Assembly (NCBI GenBank): GCA_937888775.1
Contig: CALAQT010000429.1
Span: 1 to 12,252 of the forward strand
DNA length: 12,252 nt
Origin: an uncultured Actinomycetes bacterium
GTDB lineage: Bacteria > Actinomycetota > Thermoleophilia > Solirubrobacterales > Solirubrobacteraceae
Direction of reading: 5' to 3'
Positions 1 to 7,197 of this stretch are shown here, one piece after another. A program made the position numbers and the translations under genes. The notes below the pieces were generated by a model. The model was not told where the DNA came from, did no database searches, and saw nothing but the letters and a program-made list of their open reading frames with translations. Within the stretch, counting starts at the first letter, position 1; every line of letters begins with the position of its first letter.

Positions 1-231
1 CACGTCGGTGAAGTGCGCAACCGCGGCTGCGACGTTCACGGCGAAGCTGTAGACGGCGGCAGCGAACGCGACCGGCACCGCCAGGGGCCGTACGTCGCAT
101 AGGGCTAGCTGTAGGGCTCCGGGCTTCGCAGACGCGTTGTGCAACAGCTGTGTAGCTTCGTTTGTGCCTACCAGCTCGGTGAGTGCGGTGGGCCCGTCGA
201 CGGGCTGCGGAGATGATCGGCGACGCGGCAT
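1..231 (-). CDS. Partial membrane protein of unknown function (N-terminal part, cut by window edge)
   Basis: An open minus-strand frame runs from an ATG at 231 to the window edge, giving 77 codons with no stop. It starts MPRRRRSSPQP, a basic N terminus. A polar stretch follows (TELVGTNEATQLLHNASAKPG), then one hydrophobic segment of about 23 residues (LAVPVAFAAAVYSFAVNVAA) ending AHFTDV at base 1. Most third positions are G or C, as in the other genes, and the hydrophobic run is too regular for a random frame. An in-frame ATG at 273 would add 14 residues (MVGGRGVEPALAIV). I see no convincing ribosome binding site for either, so the start is uncertain. The basic N terminus followed by a helix suggests a membrane protein with its N terminus in the cytoplasm, which is inference. 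I do not recognise the family. Confidence 0.45.
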   Translation of the reverse strand, partial: MPRRRSSPQPVDGPTALTELVGTNEATQLLHNASAKPGALQLALCDVRPLAVPVAFAAAVYSFAVNVAAAVAHFTDV

Positions 232-544
232 GACGATCGCGAGTGCTGGTTCGACTCCGCGCCCCCCGACCATTTGCCCGAAGGTCGAACGATCCTGGTC
301 CCGGGTGTGGGGGCCGGGATGGTGGGGCCTGGCGCGAGAAGCACACGGGTTCGGCTGTTGATTGAGGCACCGATGCCCAGCGTCCAGGTGGCGGGCGGGC
401 GCTGAGTCGAGCGGCCCAGCGGCAAGCGAATCCGAAGAGAGTGGGCGCGTCTTGTTTGGTTCATACGGCGAACGAAAGCGTCCGGCGAGCTCGTCGAGAT
501 AGCCTCTCGGGCTGCGTTTGTAGTGATCGCCGGAGCGTAGTAGC

Positions 545-1639
545 ATGCCGGCGATGCCACGGAAGGTGTTCGTCGCGATGGTCCTGCTCGGGCTGGTCAT
601 CCCGTCCGACTCGCTTGGCGTCACGACCATTTTTGGGAGTGACCTGACCGCGACGCCCAATGTCACTTTCGGCTGCGAGACCATGCCCCAGCTCAGCTAC
701 CAGAACCTCGGGTTCTACGAACTCGTGCCGTCGGGCCAGCCGAGCTGCACCTGGCGCCAGCTCGGCGTCTTCGGCGTCGTGGCCGACACGCATGCGAGCA
801 CCGTGCCGGGCGACGGCACGATCACGAGCGTGTCGATCAAGTCGGGGGCCAACCCCGCGCCGCTGCGGGTCACGGTCGTGCGCCTGCTAGCCCCGAACGA
901 AAACGGCGGGATCAACAGCAACAAGGCGGCCTGCTGCTACTTCGTCAGGGAAAGTCCGACCTTCCAGCCGACCGCGAACGCGACTAGCACGTTCGCCCTG
1001 AATCTCCCGGTGGAGAAGAACGACACCGGCGGCCAGGTGTATACGCAGGATCACGTCGGGATCAGCGCACAGTCGGGCACGGGCGCTCTCCCGCTCGCTG
1101 AAGTGGGCCAGCACAGCAGTTTTGCGTTCACCCAGCCCGGGTCGTTCGACGCGAACTTCACCTATTCGGCGATGGGCGCTCAGGCCGGCGATACGCAGGG
1201 TGGCCGCGCCGAGCAGGGCGTCGCCGGCTTCGAGGTGCTTGCGCGCTTCACCTGGTGTTCGGGCACGGCAACCGCGGCCCGGACGGCGCAGACCTGCGGC
1301 GGTGAAGGCACGAATAGTGGCGGCGCGACGGCTCCGGCGAAGCTCGGGACGACAAGGCTGCGAGCCCGCAACGGCAAGGTCGGCCTGTCGATCCGCTGCC
1401 TGCTGGTGAGCACGTGCAGCGGGCGGGTGACGCTGCGCACGAACGGACGGCGGCCGAGGACTGTGGGGTCGGCCAGCGTGTCCGTGCGCGCAGGCAGCGC
1501 AAAGACCGTATCGGTGCCGCTGAACGCCGCCGGCCTTTCGCTGGCAGCCAGGCGCGGCACAACCGCCCTGCAGGCCTTGATCGATCTCGGCCGCAGCGGC
1601 AAGCTAACGACGGCCGTCTCGCTACGCGGCTCAGGCTGA
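545..1639 (+). CDS. Secreted protein of unknown function, 364 aa
   Basis: The ATG at 545 follows GGAG at 532-535 with nine bases between, a good ribosome binding site. A second ATG at 554 is possible. Residues 6-24 form a signal peptide: a basic residue pair, then a hydrophobic core (VFVAMVLLGLVIP), so the protein should be exported. The mature part is rich in Thr, Ser, Gly and Ala and has eight cysteines (44, 68, 130, 131, 238, 251, 285, 291), which could form disulfides outside the cell. Residues 255-268 look like a Gly/Thr/Ala linker. The tail from about 270 (TTRLRARNGKVGLSIRCL...CSGRVTL) has alternating hydrophobic positions typical of a small beta-sandwich repeat found at the ends of many secreted actinobacterial proteins. 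There is no LPxTG sorting motif and no catalytic motif that I recognise. It is divergent from the gene at the left edge and appears monocistronic. Confidence 0.8.
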   Translation: MPAMPRKVFVAMVLLGLVIPSDSLGVTTIFGSDLTATPNVTFGCETMPQLSYQNLGFYELVPSGQPSCTWRQLGVFGVVADTHASTVPGDGTITSVSIKSGANPAPLRVTVVRLLAPNENGGINSNKAACCYFVRESPTFQPTANATSTFALNLPVEKNDTGGQVYTQDHVGISAQSGTGALPLAEVGQHSSFAFTQPGSFDANFTYSAMGAQAGDTQGGRAEQGVAGFEVLARFTWCSGTATAARTAQTCGGEGTNSGGATAPAKLGTTRLRARNGKVGLSIRCLLVSTCSGRVTLRTNGRRPRTVGSASVSVRAGSAKTVSVPLNAAGLSLAARRGTTALQALIDLGRSGKLTTAVSLRGSG

Positions 1640-1693
1640 GCGCACGGCCCATCAGGCGCTCCTCAAGCGTTGAGCTGCGCGTGCCCGCGAGCC

Positions 1694-1860
1694 TGTGGGG
1701 TGCAGAAACCCGGTCGGGTGCACAAGCCCGGTTGAGCTTTACGCAGCGACGCTGTACTCCTGGATCAACCCGCCGAGCCGGTCGCGGCGGCTAACCCCAG
1801 CCTCCTGCCGCGGGCGCAGTGAGGGCACACGTAACCCCCGCGGACGAAACCACGGAACAG
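1694..1860 (-). pseudogene. 3' remnant of an IS481-like transposase with its terminal repeat
   Basis: Read on the minus strand, a frame ending in TAA at 1739-1741 gives SRRDRLGGLIQEYSVAA at its C terminus. The pattern RRDRLGGL(I/L)xEY...AA is the end of many actinobacterial integrase-core (IS481-like) transposases; this recognition is from memory of the family. The frame reads back through an Arg/Pro-rich stretch to about 1860, where similarity is no longer clear. Immediately beyond the stop, 1694-1713 is TGTGGGGTGCAGAAACCCGG, matching the 5' terminus of the element at 11421 in 17 of 20 bases. It is followed at 1713 by a related second unit (CGGGTGCACAAGCCCGG). The rest of the transposase is missing, so this is a decayed right end. 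Confidence 0.55.
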
Positions 1861-2104
1861 GGCCTCCGTCAAAACCGGCCTGGCTCACTACGCGCCCACA
1901 GAGACTGACGGGGATCAAGAGATGAGGACGAGGTCAGCGCGCCAAAAGCGCGAAAGTCGAGGTTCATGTCGTCGGGTCCATGACCCGCCGCGGCGCGGAA
2001 GCCGAGCGCGACCTGCTGTTGCGCCCGAGCCGCCGCACCGTCAGGCGCCTCGACGCCAAACCCCAAGGCCGCTCATAGCAGCGGGGGCCCGGGCGTCGGC
2101 CTCG

Positions 2105-2127
2105 ACCAGGTATCTGGTATCTTGACA
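2105..2127 (+). promoter_or_regulatory. Candidate operator/promoter elements upstream of the lipase gene
   Basis: A perfect tandem heptamer, GGTATCT twice (2109-2122), overlaps an inverted repeat ACCAG-GTAT-CTGGT (2105-2118). It runs directly into TTGACA (2122-2127), an ideal -35 box. No good -10 hexamer lies 16-18 bases downstream, where the sequence is purine-rich and merges with the ribosome binding site. The elements could be an operator, a promoter with a non-standard -10, or chance. The position 33-55 bases before the GTG suits regulation of the lipase. Confidence 0.3.
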
Positions 2128-2159
2128 CCGCTCGGACGAGGCCGAAAAGGGGGAGGGGA

Positions 2160-4748
2160 GTGACGGGATCTGGAACCTCGGGCGCCACTGCAGCGGCCGT
2201 TCGGCTGGCTCGGGTTGCGGTCCTGATTGGCGTAGCTGCGTGCGCAACGCTCGCCGGTGCGGCCTCCGCGGCCGCCCTCAACATGACCGGCACGTGGAAG
2301 GCCAACTACCACTGTGAAGCCGGCTGGTGCGCCGGCGGCGACTCCCCCGCTACAGACGTGCTCACCCAGGCAGAAGGCTCGAGCGTGGTCACGGGATCCA
2401 ACGGGTCGGAAAGCATCTCTGGAACGCTCAGCGGCAACACCTTCAACTACACGAGCACCACCGGTGGCTACGAAGCCAAAGCGACGCTCACGGTGTCGGC
2501 TGACGGCCTGTCCTGGACCGGTCCGGCCACCGACAACAACGGCACGAGCGGCATCTACACGGCCACGCGCGAAGCCACGATGGCCACGATCTCGGGCAAC
2601 GTCGCCGATCAGAACGCGATTGCGGCACCCGGCGTGAAGCTCAAGCTGACCGGCACCAGCGACGCTGAAAAAGAAGTCACGATGACCGCCACCGCGGACG
2701 CGCAAGGCAACTACTCCTTCGAAGTCGAACGGGGCAAATACACGGTCTCGGCAAGCGGCGAACCGACCGAACAGAACGGCGGCAAACAGAACGGCGGCAC
2801 GCTTGCGGTGCGCAAGCAGACCTTCGGCGCGCACGATCCGGAATGTCCGGGCAAAGCCAAGGAAGCTGAATGCGCGCTGAACCACATCGGAACCGGCGAA
2901 ACCGCGCAGGTCAAGTTCGCTTACTTCCAGTGCTCGGCGACCGACCGTCTGCCCAACGGGAAGCCCCCCACACACTGCCCGATCATCTTCATCCCCGGAT
3001 TCCTCGGCTCGCGCATCTCCTGTGGAGATCGGGAAATGTGGACGGCGCTTCCTAGCCCCGACTTCGCCGACCTGCAACTCAAGCCGGACGGGGAAACCAA
3101 CTCCGGCGCACCCGGCTCATGTGCCGCCGAAGCGAAAGCGGGCGAACAGTGGAGCGGAGTCGTGGCCACCGCAGCCGGCAAGGACATCTACGGCGCCGCG
3201 CTCTCATTCCTCGGCAAACTTGCCCCCAGCGACGACTACGCGCTGCCCTACGACTGGCGTAAGTCGCCGCTGATCGCGAAGGAAGCGCTGGAAAAACTGG
3301 TCCCGAAAGTGCTCGAAGAACAGGGCGCCAAGCGGGTCGTGCTGATAGCCCACTCGATGGGCGGGCTGGTGCTGCAGTCCTACATCGCCAACTCTGCCAA
3401 CGCGGAAAAGGTGGTGCGTGCCGTCACCCTTGGCACCCCCTACTGGGGCGCCGTCAAGTCGCACGCCTCGCTGCTGACCGGGAAATCCAACGAAATCGCC
3501 CAGGAAACGTTCGGACTGGACCTGTTCATCAAACGCGTCGTGGCCGAAGAAGAGGAATCGAGCGGCAGCTACAACAGCTCGATCTTCGCGACCGACCTGC
3601 AGCTCGCGGCGCGCAACATGCAGGGTCTCTACTGGCTCTACCCAGCCGACGAATACGGCCCGTGGCTGCAGGTGACCGATCGCCACTATCCACTCGGCTT
3701 CATGAAGACGTCCCAGATCCGGCCCTGGGTCACCTCGCTCGGCGGCAGCCCCGGGCTCGTCACCAACGCGGTCAACGGCCATACTGCGATCACCGGCTAC
3801 CCGTCGAACAACGTGGACTTCCAGGTCGTGGCCGGGGCGGGCACGCCGACCGAAGCCGCCCTGAAGGTCGAAGAAAACCCCACTTCCGTGACGCAGCCTG
3901 TGACGGTCTGGTACGCCTCCGGCGACGGCACCGTGCCGCTCGTGTCCGCGACCGAGGGTGCCTCCGAAGGCAAATCGGTGCCGATCCCGGTGCATTACGT
4001 GTGCCGCGTCGATCACGTCGCCTTGACCGGAAACGCGACGGTGCAGAAAGGAATCGAAGGGTTCCTGCTCAAGGGCGAAGCGATCACGGGTCTGGACGAC
4101 AACTGCCCCTACACGGGCGTCGCGATGAAGATCTTCGAACCGGTCATCCCCGAACACGGCAAGGCCGCGATCGGCGCCAGTGCGCAGCCGAAGAAAGCTG
4201 CCAAGGGACCCGCCGTGACGGTGCAGACGTCCACCGGCGCGATCTCGCTCGGGGAAGCCGCTGAACGCGGCCTCGTGACCAAGTTCCAGGATGGTGGCGT
4301 CACCTTCATCGCCGACACCAACAGCAACCCGGTGACCGTGAACGTCACCGGCTCCTCGGTCGGAGTTTCGGTGCAGAGCATCAAGAGCGGCGGCAGGGGC
4401 AACGAGTCGGGCAGCGGCCCGTCCGTTCTCTACGGCCCGGTCCACGGCTCGATCACGATCGGCCCCGCCGGGACCGTCAAGCACGGCAAGAAGACCCTGC
4501 GCCCCGTCCACGACCGCAAGTCACCCCACACGACCGCCCGGGTCAGCCGGCACGGCAAGCGGGTGAGGGTGACACTGAAGGCGCACAGCGCCGTCGGCAT
4601 CACGGCGACCTTCGTTCGCATCGGCAAGGGCCCCGCGAGGGCCTACCGCGGTCCGTTCCTGATCAAGGCCTCGCAGCTGAAGTCGCTGCGCTTTGAGAGC
4701 GTCGATCGCTTCGGGCACTGGGAGCGTCCTCAGCGCGTCCACCGCTGA
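2160..4748 (+). CDS. Secreted multi-domain lipase/acyltransferase of the LCAT (alpha/beta-hydrolase) family
   Basis: The GTG start at 2160 is preceded by a GGGAGGGGA run and is the only start that keeps the signal peptide (residues 15-39, VRLARVAVLIGVAACATLAG...ASAAA). Residues 41-138 are a small Gly/Thr-rich beta domain. Residues 141-255 resemble a carboxypeptidase-regulatory or CnaB-like beta sandwich (ISGNVADQNAIAAPGVKLKL...GNYSFEVERGKYTV). The catalytic domain follows: oxyanion-loop motif FIPGFLGSR (277-285), the LCAT-type YDWR (364-367), nucleophile elbow AHSMGG (Ser399), probable acid Asp589 in ASGDGTVPL, and His619 in RVDHVALTG. This order fits lecithin:cholesterol acyltransferase-like esterases acting on lipid esters; substrate and reaction here are unknown. 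Residues 660-862 are a Thr/Gly-rich segment and a basic beta-rich tail. Glutamate codons are 40 GAA to 2 GAG up to about 4270, then 3 GAG and no GAA. The gene is flanked by gaps, so probably monocistronic. Confidence 0.9.
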   Translation: MTGSGTSGATAAAVRLARVAVLIGVAACATLAGAASAAALNMTGTWKANYHCEAGWCAGGDSPATDVLTQAEGSSVVTGSNGSESISGTLSGNTFNYTSTTGGYEAKATLTVSADGLSWTGPATDNNGTSGIYTATREATMATISGNVADQNAIAAPGVKLKLTGTSDAEKEVTMTATADAQGNYSFEVERGKYTVSASGEPTEQNGGKQNGGTLAVRKQTFGAHDPECPGKAKEAECALNHIGTGETAQVKFAYFQCSATDRLPNGKPPTHCPIIFIPGFLGSRISCGDREMWTALPSPDFADLQLKPDGETNSGAPGSCAAEAKAGEQWSGVVATAAGKDIYGAALSFLGKLAPSDDYALPYDWRKSPLIAKEALEKLVPKVLEEQGAKRVVLIAHSMGGLVLQSYIANSANAEKVVRAVTLGTPYWGAVKSHASLLTGKSNEIAQETFGLDLFIKRVVAEEEESSGSYNSSIFATDLQLAARNMQGLYWLYPADEYGPWLQVTDRHYPLGFMKTSQIRPWVTSLGGSPGLVTNAVNGHTAITGYPSNNVDFQVVAGAGTPTEAALKVEENPTSVTQPVTVWYASGDGTVPLVSATEGASEGKSVPIPVHYVCRVDHVALTGNATVQKGIEGFLLKGEAITGLDDNCPYTGVAMKIFEPVIPEHGKAAIGASAQPKKAAKGPAVTVQTSTGAISLGEAAERGLVTKFQDGGVTFIADTNSNPVTVNVTGSSVGVSVQSIKSGGRGNESGSGPSVLYGPVHGSITIGPAGTVKHGKKTLRPVHDRKSPHTTARVSRHGKRVRVTLKAHSAVGITATFVRIGKGPARAYRGPFLIKASQLKSLRFESVDRFGHWERPQRVHR

Positions 4749-5229
4749 GCGTTACGGCGCTCCGCCACGGCCCTGAGTGGCGTACATAGGGCTCCCGACG
4801 ACAGTGGCGGTGGATGCTCAAGCAAGCCTACGCAGAGAAGGAGAAGCTTGAGAACATAACTGGGCTGCGCGGCGAGGCGCTGACGGTGCCGATCTAGCTT
4901 GATCGCGGGAAATCCAGAGCGCAGATCGTCAAGAGAGATTGCCCTAATAGCTCGACTTTCGGCTTTTCACGCGGCTACCACGCCATGGGGTCTAGTCCAC
5001 CATAGGCATCAAGGTCGAACCGGCCCAGTCCCCCAGGGGGCTGGGCCTTCGGCGTCCCCCGATCGGGCTAGCAGGGTCAGATTGAGCGCTTGGAGGGAGG
5101 CGAGGTTGGGGCGGCTTGCTCGACATTGTGCATCATGCCGTGGCTGCGTGAGCCGTCGAGTGACCGCGGTTACACACGCAGCAGGATCGGACGGCCCGAC
5201 AGCTGCTGCGCGTGTCCTAGCCTGAAGGG
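4749..5229. other. Intergenic region between lipase and redox operon
   Basis: This 481-bp gap holds the hairpin at 5022-5047. It also has a 27-codon frame at 4814-4897 that reads MLKQAYAEKEKLENITGL and could be the tail of a lost gene, but it has no ribosome binding site. The promoter of the downstream operon should lie between 5050 and 5220; I cannot place clear -35 and -10 boxes. No RNA gene is recognisable. Confidence 0.55.
5022..5047 (+). terminator. Strong GC-rich hairpin, possible terminator of the lipase transcript
   Basis: GGCCCAG (5022-5028) pairs perfectly with CTGGGCC (5041-5047), and inside it CCCC pairs with GGGG around a CAG loop with one bulged T. The bases after it (TTCGGCG) are not a clear U-tract. 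It is therefore either a GC-rich terminator, as is common in high-GC bacteria, or another structured element. It lies about 270 bases past the lipase stop and 180 before the redox operon. Confidence 0.35.
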
Positions 5230-5562
5230 ATGCGTGTCGAGCTTCTGTTCTGGGACGGCTGCCCCTCGTATCCCAAGGCGCTTGCCGAGCTGCGCGGAGC
5301 GATGGTGGACGTAGCGCTCGACCCGAGAAGGGTCGTTGTCCGTGAGGTCCAGACGCAGGCCGAGGCAACGCTCGAGCGCTTCGTCGGGTCGCCAACAATC
5401 CGCATCGACGGCGTGGATGTTCAGCCACCCGGCGAGGAGCCGGTCGGACTGACGTGCCGCATCTACCGTCGCCGCGACGGCCGGATCTCGCCGACACCGG
5501 ACCCAGCCGACCTGCGTGACGCACTGCGCGCTGCCCAGAGCGCCACTACCGAGAGGAAATAG
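5230..5562 (+). CDS. Small thioredoxin-fold protein with one cysteine at the active-site position
   Basis: The 110-residue protein starts MRVELLFWDGCPSYP: a beta strand followed by WxGCP at the place where thioredoxins have CxxC, but with Ser-Tyr where the second cysteine would lie. GSPTIRIDG (53-61) is the cis-proline loop of thioredoxin-like folds. A second cysteine, Cys76 in GLTCRIYR, follows the sheet. This matches a family of short thioredoxin-like proteins common in actinobacteria and often found next to redox or metal-resistance genes; the substrate is not known. GAAGG at 5223-5227 is very close to the ATG, so translation may start weakly or the transcript may be nearly leaderless. Its TAG stop (5560-5562) directly abuts the next ATG, which suggests translational coupling with the redoxin. 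Confidence 0.8.
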   Translation: MRVELLFWDGCPSYPKALAELRGAMVDVALDPRRVVVREVQTQAEATLERFVGSPTIRIDGVDVQPPGEEPVGLTCRIYRRRDGRISPTPDPADLRDALRAAQSATTERK

Positions 5563-6189
5563 ATGACAGCGATGGGCGATCACGCTCCTACGTTCGCCCT
5601 GCCAGACACCGATGGCGCCACGCACGAGCCGGGCGAGGCTCCCGCAACGGTCGTCGTGTTTACCTGCAACCACTGCCCCTACGCGCTGGCATGGCATGAG
5701 CGAATCATCGATGTCGCACGGGACTACGCCAACCGCGGAGTGCGGGTGCTGGCAGTCAATGCCAACGATGCGAAGAACTATCCGCGCGACTCGCTGCAGG
5801 CGATGCGCGCTCGCGTTGAGCGTGGAGAGTTCGAAGGCGTCCCGTACCTGTACGAGGAATCGCAGAACGTCGCCGGCGCTTATGGCGCGAAGACGACACC
5901 CGATGTGTTCGTGCTCGATGCCGCCGGACTACTCCGCTACCGCGGCGCCCCGGACGCCGACCACGACAACCCCGCAGAGAACGCCGCCCTCTTGCGTGGC
6001 GCCCTCGACGCGGTGCTCAACGGTCGCGACCCCAACCCGGTCGAGACGCCACCGGTCGGTTGCTCGATCAAGTGGAAGACCCGAGGACCCGGACCCCAAC
6101 CCGCACGAGACTCCCAGCCCAGCACTGTCCGCGGCAAGGGGTCCACTCCATTCGCTGGGCGCCGGAGTCGGGATACCGCGGTGGCGTAG
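5563..6189 (+). CDS. Thioredoxin/AhpC-TSA-family redoxin with CNHC active site
   Basis: The ATG is the first base after the upstream stop, with GAGAGGA at 5550-5556 as ribosome binding site. The 208-residue product has the redoxin order: N-terminal APTFALPDTDG, strand VVVFTCNHCPY with the redox pair Cys35-Cys38, and a TTPDVFVLDAAG segment (111-122) with the cis-proline loop. GCSIKWK (166-172) is the usual end of this family, as I remember it. The proposed role is thiol-disulfide exchange or peroxide reduction; there is no signal peptide, so it should be cytoplasmic. The 36 residues after SIKWK (TRGPGPQPARDSQPST...) are Pro/Arg/Ser-rich, low in hydrophobics and probably an extension gained by loss of the original stop. 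The htpX ATG is ten bases downstream, so the three genes likely share a transcript. Confidence 0.88.
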   Translation: MTAMGDHAPTFALPDTDGATHEPGEAPATVVVFTCNHCPYALAWHERIIDVARDYANRGVRVLAVNANDAKNYPRDSLQAMRARVERGEFEGVPYLYEESQNVAGAYGAKTTPDVFVLDAAGLLRYRGAPDADHDNPAENAALLRGALDAVLNGRDPNPVETPPVGCSIKWKTRGPGPQPARDSQPSTVRGKGSTPFAGRRSRDTAVA

Positions 6190-6199
6190 GATCCGGCGC

Positions 6200-7168
6200 A
6201 TGTACAGTCAGATCGCCGCCAACAAACGACGCAGCGTCATCGTTGTCGTCATGTTCTTCGTGATCTGGCTTGCCATCGGAGCCGCCGTGGGCTTCCTCTT
6301 CAAAGCCGTTGCCCACCCCGCGGTCAACCCCGCTCTCGAAAATGCCCCGCAGACAAGCTACGGCTGGGGCCCGGTCATCATCGGCATCGCGATCGGCGGT
6401 CTCCTGGCCTTCGGCGGGATCGTCTACTCCCTGAACGCGGGAGCCGGGCTGGTGCTTCGGGTCTCGGGGGCCGAACCGGCCGACCCAGCCCAGTTCCAGC
6501 AGCTGCACAACCTGGTGGAGGCACTGGCCATCGGCGAGGGGATCCCCAAGCCCGCGGTCTATGTGATCGACGACCCCTCGCCCAACGCCTTTGCCACCGG
6601 GGTCAGCCCGGAAAAGGCAGCCATCACCTTCACCACGGGACTACTCGCCATCATGAACCGCGAGGAGCTCGAAGGCGTAGCCAGCCACGAGATGAGCCAC
6701 ATCAAGAACCACGACATCCGTCTCCTGCTTGTGGTCGGAACCATGATCGGCATGGCCGCCCTGCTGGCCAGCATCCTGTGGCGGAGCGCGTTCTTTGCCG
6801 GAGGCGGGCGAGGCGGCAGAGGCAACCAGATCGTGATCGTGATCTTCGCCACCGGCCTGCTGCTCGCGATCGTCGGGTTCATCTTCGGTCCGCTCATGCG
6901 CTTGGCACTCTCACGCCGCCGTGAGTCGCTGGCCGATGTGAGCGGTGTGGAGTTGACCCGCAACCCGGCGGGGCTGCTGGGCGCCCTGAAGAAGCTGCAG
7001 CAGAACGACAAACCGTTCAAGAACATGAACCATTCCACCGCGGCGATGTGCATCGACGACCCGCTGCAGCACCACGAGGCCTGGTACCACCACCTCTACG
7101 ACACCCACCCTCCCATCGAGGAGCGGATCGCTGCACTTGAAAAGATCGCCTCAGGCCAGTCTGTCTGA
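6200..7168 (+). CDS. htpX: HtpX-type membrane zinc metalloprotease (M48B)
   Basis: The start chosen is ATG 6200 (MYSQIAANKRR), with AGGA at 6188-6191 eight bases upstream; the frame is open further upstream but only as a shadow of the redoxin gene. The 322-residue protein has hydrophobic helices at about 13-34, 56-78, 173-195 and 210-232, and the zinc site HEMSH (163-167) in ASHEMSHIKNHDI. The third ligand is Glu242 in SRRRESLAD. These are the M48B signatures, and the length is near the family norm. HtpX proteases sit in the cytoplasmic membrane and degrade damaged membrane proteins. The Gly-rich loop GGGRGGRGNQ (201-210) and the His-rich segment HHEAWYHHLYDTH (291-303) near the C terminus are typical of actinobacterial forms. 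It is third in the operon with the two redox genes and faces lemA. Confidence 0.95.
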   Translation: MYSQIAANKRRSVIVVVMFFVIWLAIGAAVGFLFKAVAHPAVNPALENAPQTSYGWGPVIIGIAIGGLLAFGGIVYSLNAGAGLVLRVSGAEPADPAQFQQLHNLVEALAIGEGIPKPAVYVIDDPSPNAFATGVSPEKAAITFTTGLLAIMNREELEGVASHEMSHIKNHDIRLLLVVGTMIGMAALLASILWRSAFFAGGGRGGRGNQIVIVIFATGLLLAIVGFIFGPLMRLALSRRRESLADVSGVELTRNPAGLLGALKKLQQNDKPFKNMNHSTAAMCIDDPLQHHEAWYHHLYDTHPPIEERIAALEKIASGQSV

Positions 7169-7170
7169 CC

Positions 7171-7193
7171 CGGCCGATCGGTCCACCCGGCCG
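7171..7193. terminator. Possible bidirectional terminator between htpX and lemA
   Basis: CGGCCG at 7171-7176 and CGGCCG at 7188-7193 can pair around an 11-base loop. They lie in the 29-bp space between the two convergent stop codons. There is no T-tract on either side, and the stem is only six pairs. The position is the strongest argument. Confidence 0.25.
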
Positions 7194-7197
7194 AGTC

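Larger units (their letters stand above)
1640..2159. other. Gap between secreted protein and lipase, with an IS relic
   Basis: This 520-bp gap contains the IS481-like 3' end listed separately (about 1694-1860) and the lipase upstream region (2105-2159). Between them, a plus-strand stretch of about 50 codons (1929-2078) has coding-like composition and ends in an Arg-rich tail (SRRTVRRLDAKPQGRS) before TAG at 2076-2078. Its only ATG, at 1980, has no good ribosome binding site, so I do not call it a gene. No RNA gene is recognisable here. Confidence 0.6.

Noticed and set aside
229..272. tRNA-like 3' end: GGTTCGACTCC followed by GCCCCCCGACCA
   Set aside because: The T-arm has only two or three good pairs and no 5' acceptor strand CGGGGGG lies at the right distance, so no tRNA can be folded.
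1929..2078. Plus-strand coding-like stretch ending in an Arg-rich tail
   Set aside because: It begins just after a stop codon, has no ribosome binding site at its only ATG (1980) and no recognisable family; it may be the tail of a lost gene, but this is not supportable.
3204..4511. 435-residue frame antisense to the lipase
   Set aside because: A typical high-GC shadow frame: His/Arg/Gly/Asp-rich, mirroring the codon bias of the lipase, with no domain signature.
4814..4897. 27-codon frame MLKQAYAEKEKLENITGL...
   Set aside because: Too short, no ribosome binding site and no recognised family, although it looks like the end of a protein.
5612..6199. N-terminal extension of the htpX frame over the redoxin gene
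   Set aside because: The extension is a Thr/Arg/Ser/Pro-rich shadow of the redoxin; HtpX begins at the well-placed ATG 6200 before its first membrane helix.
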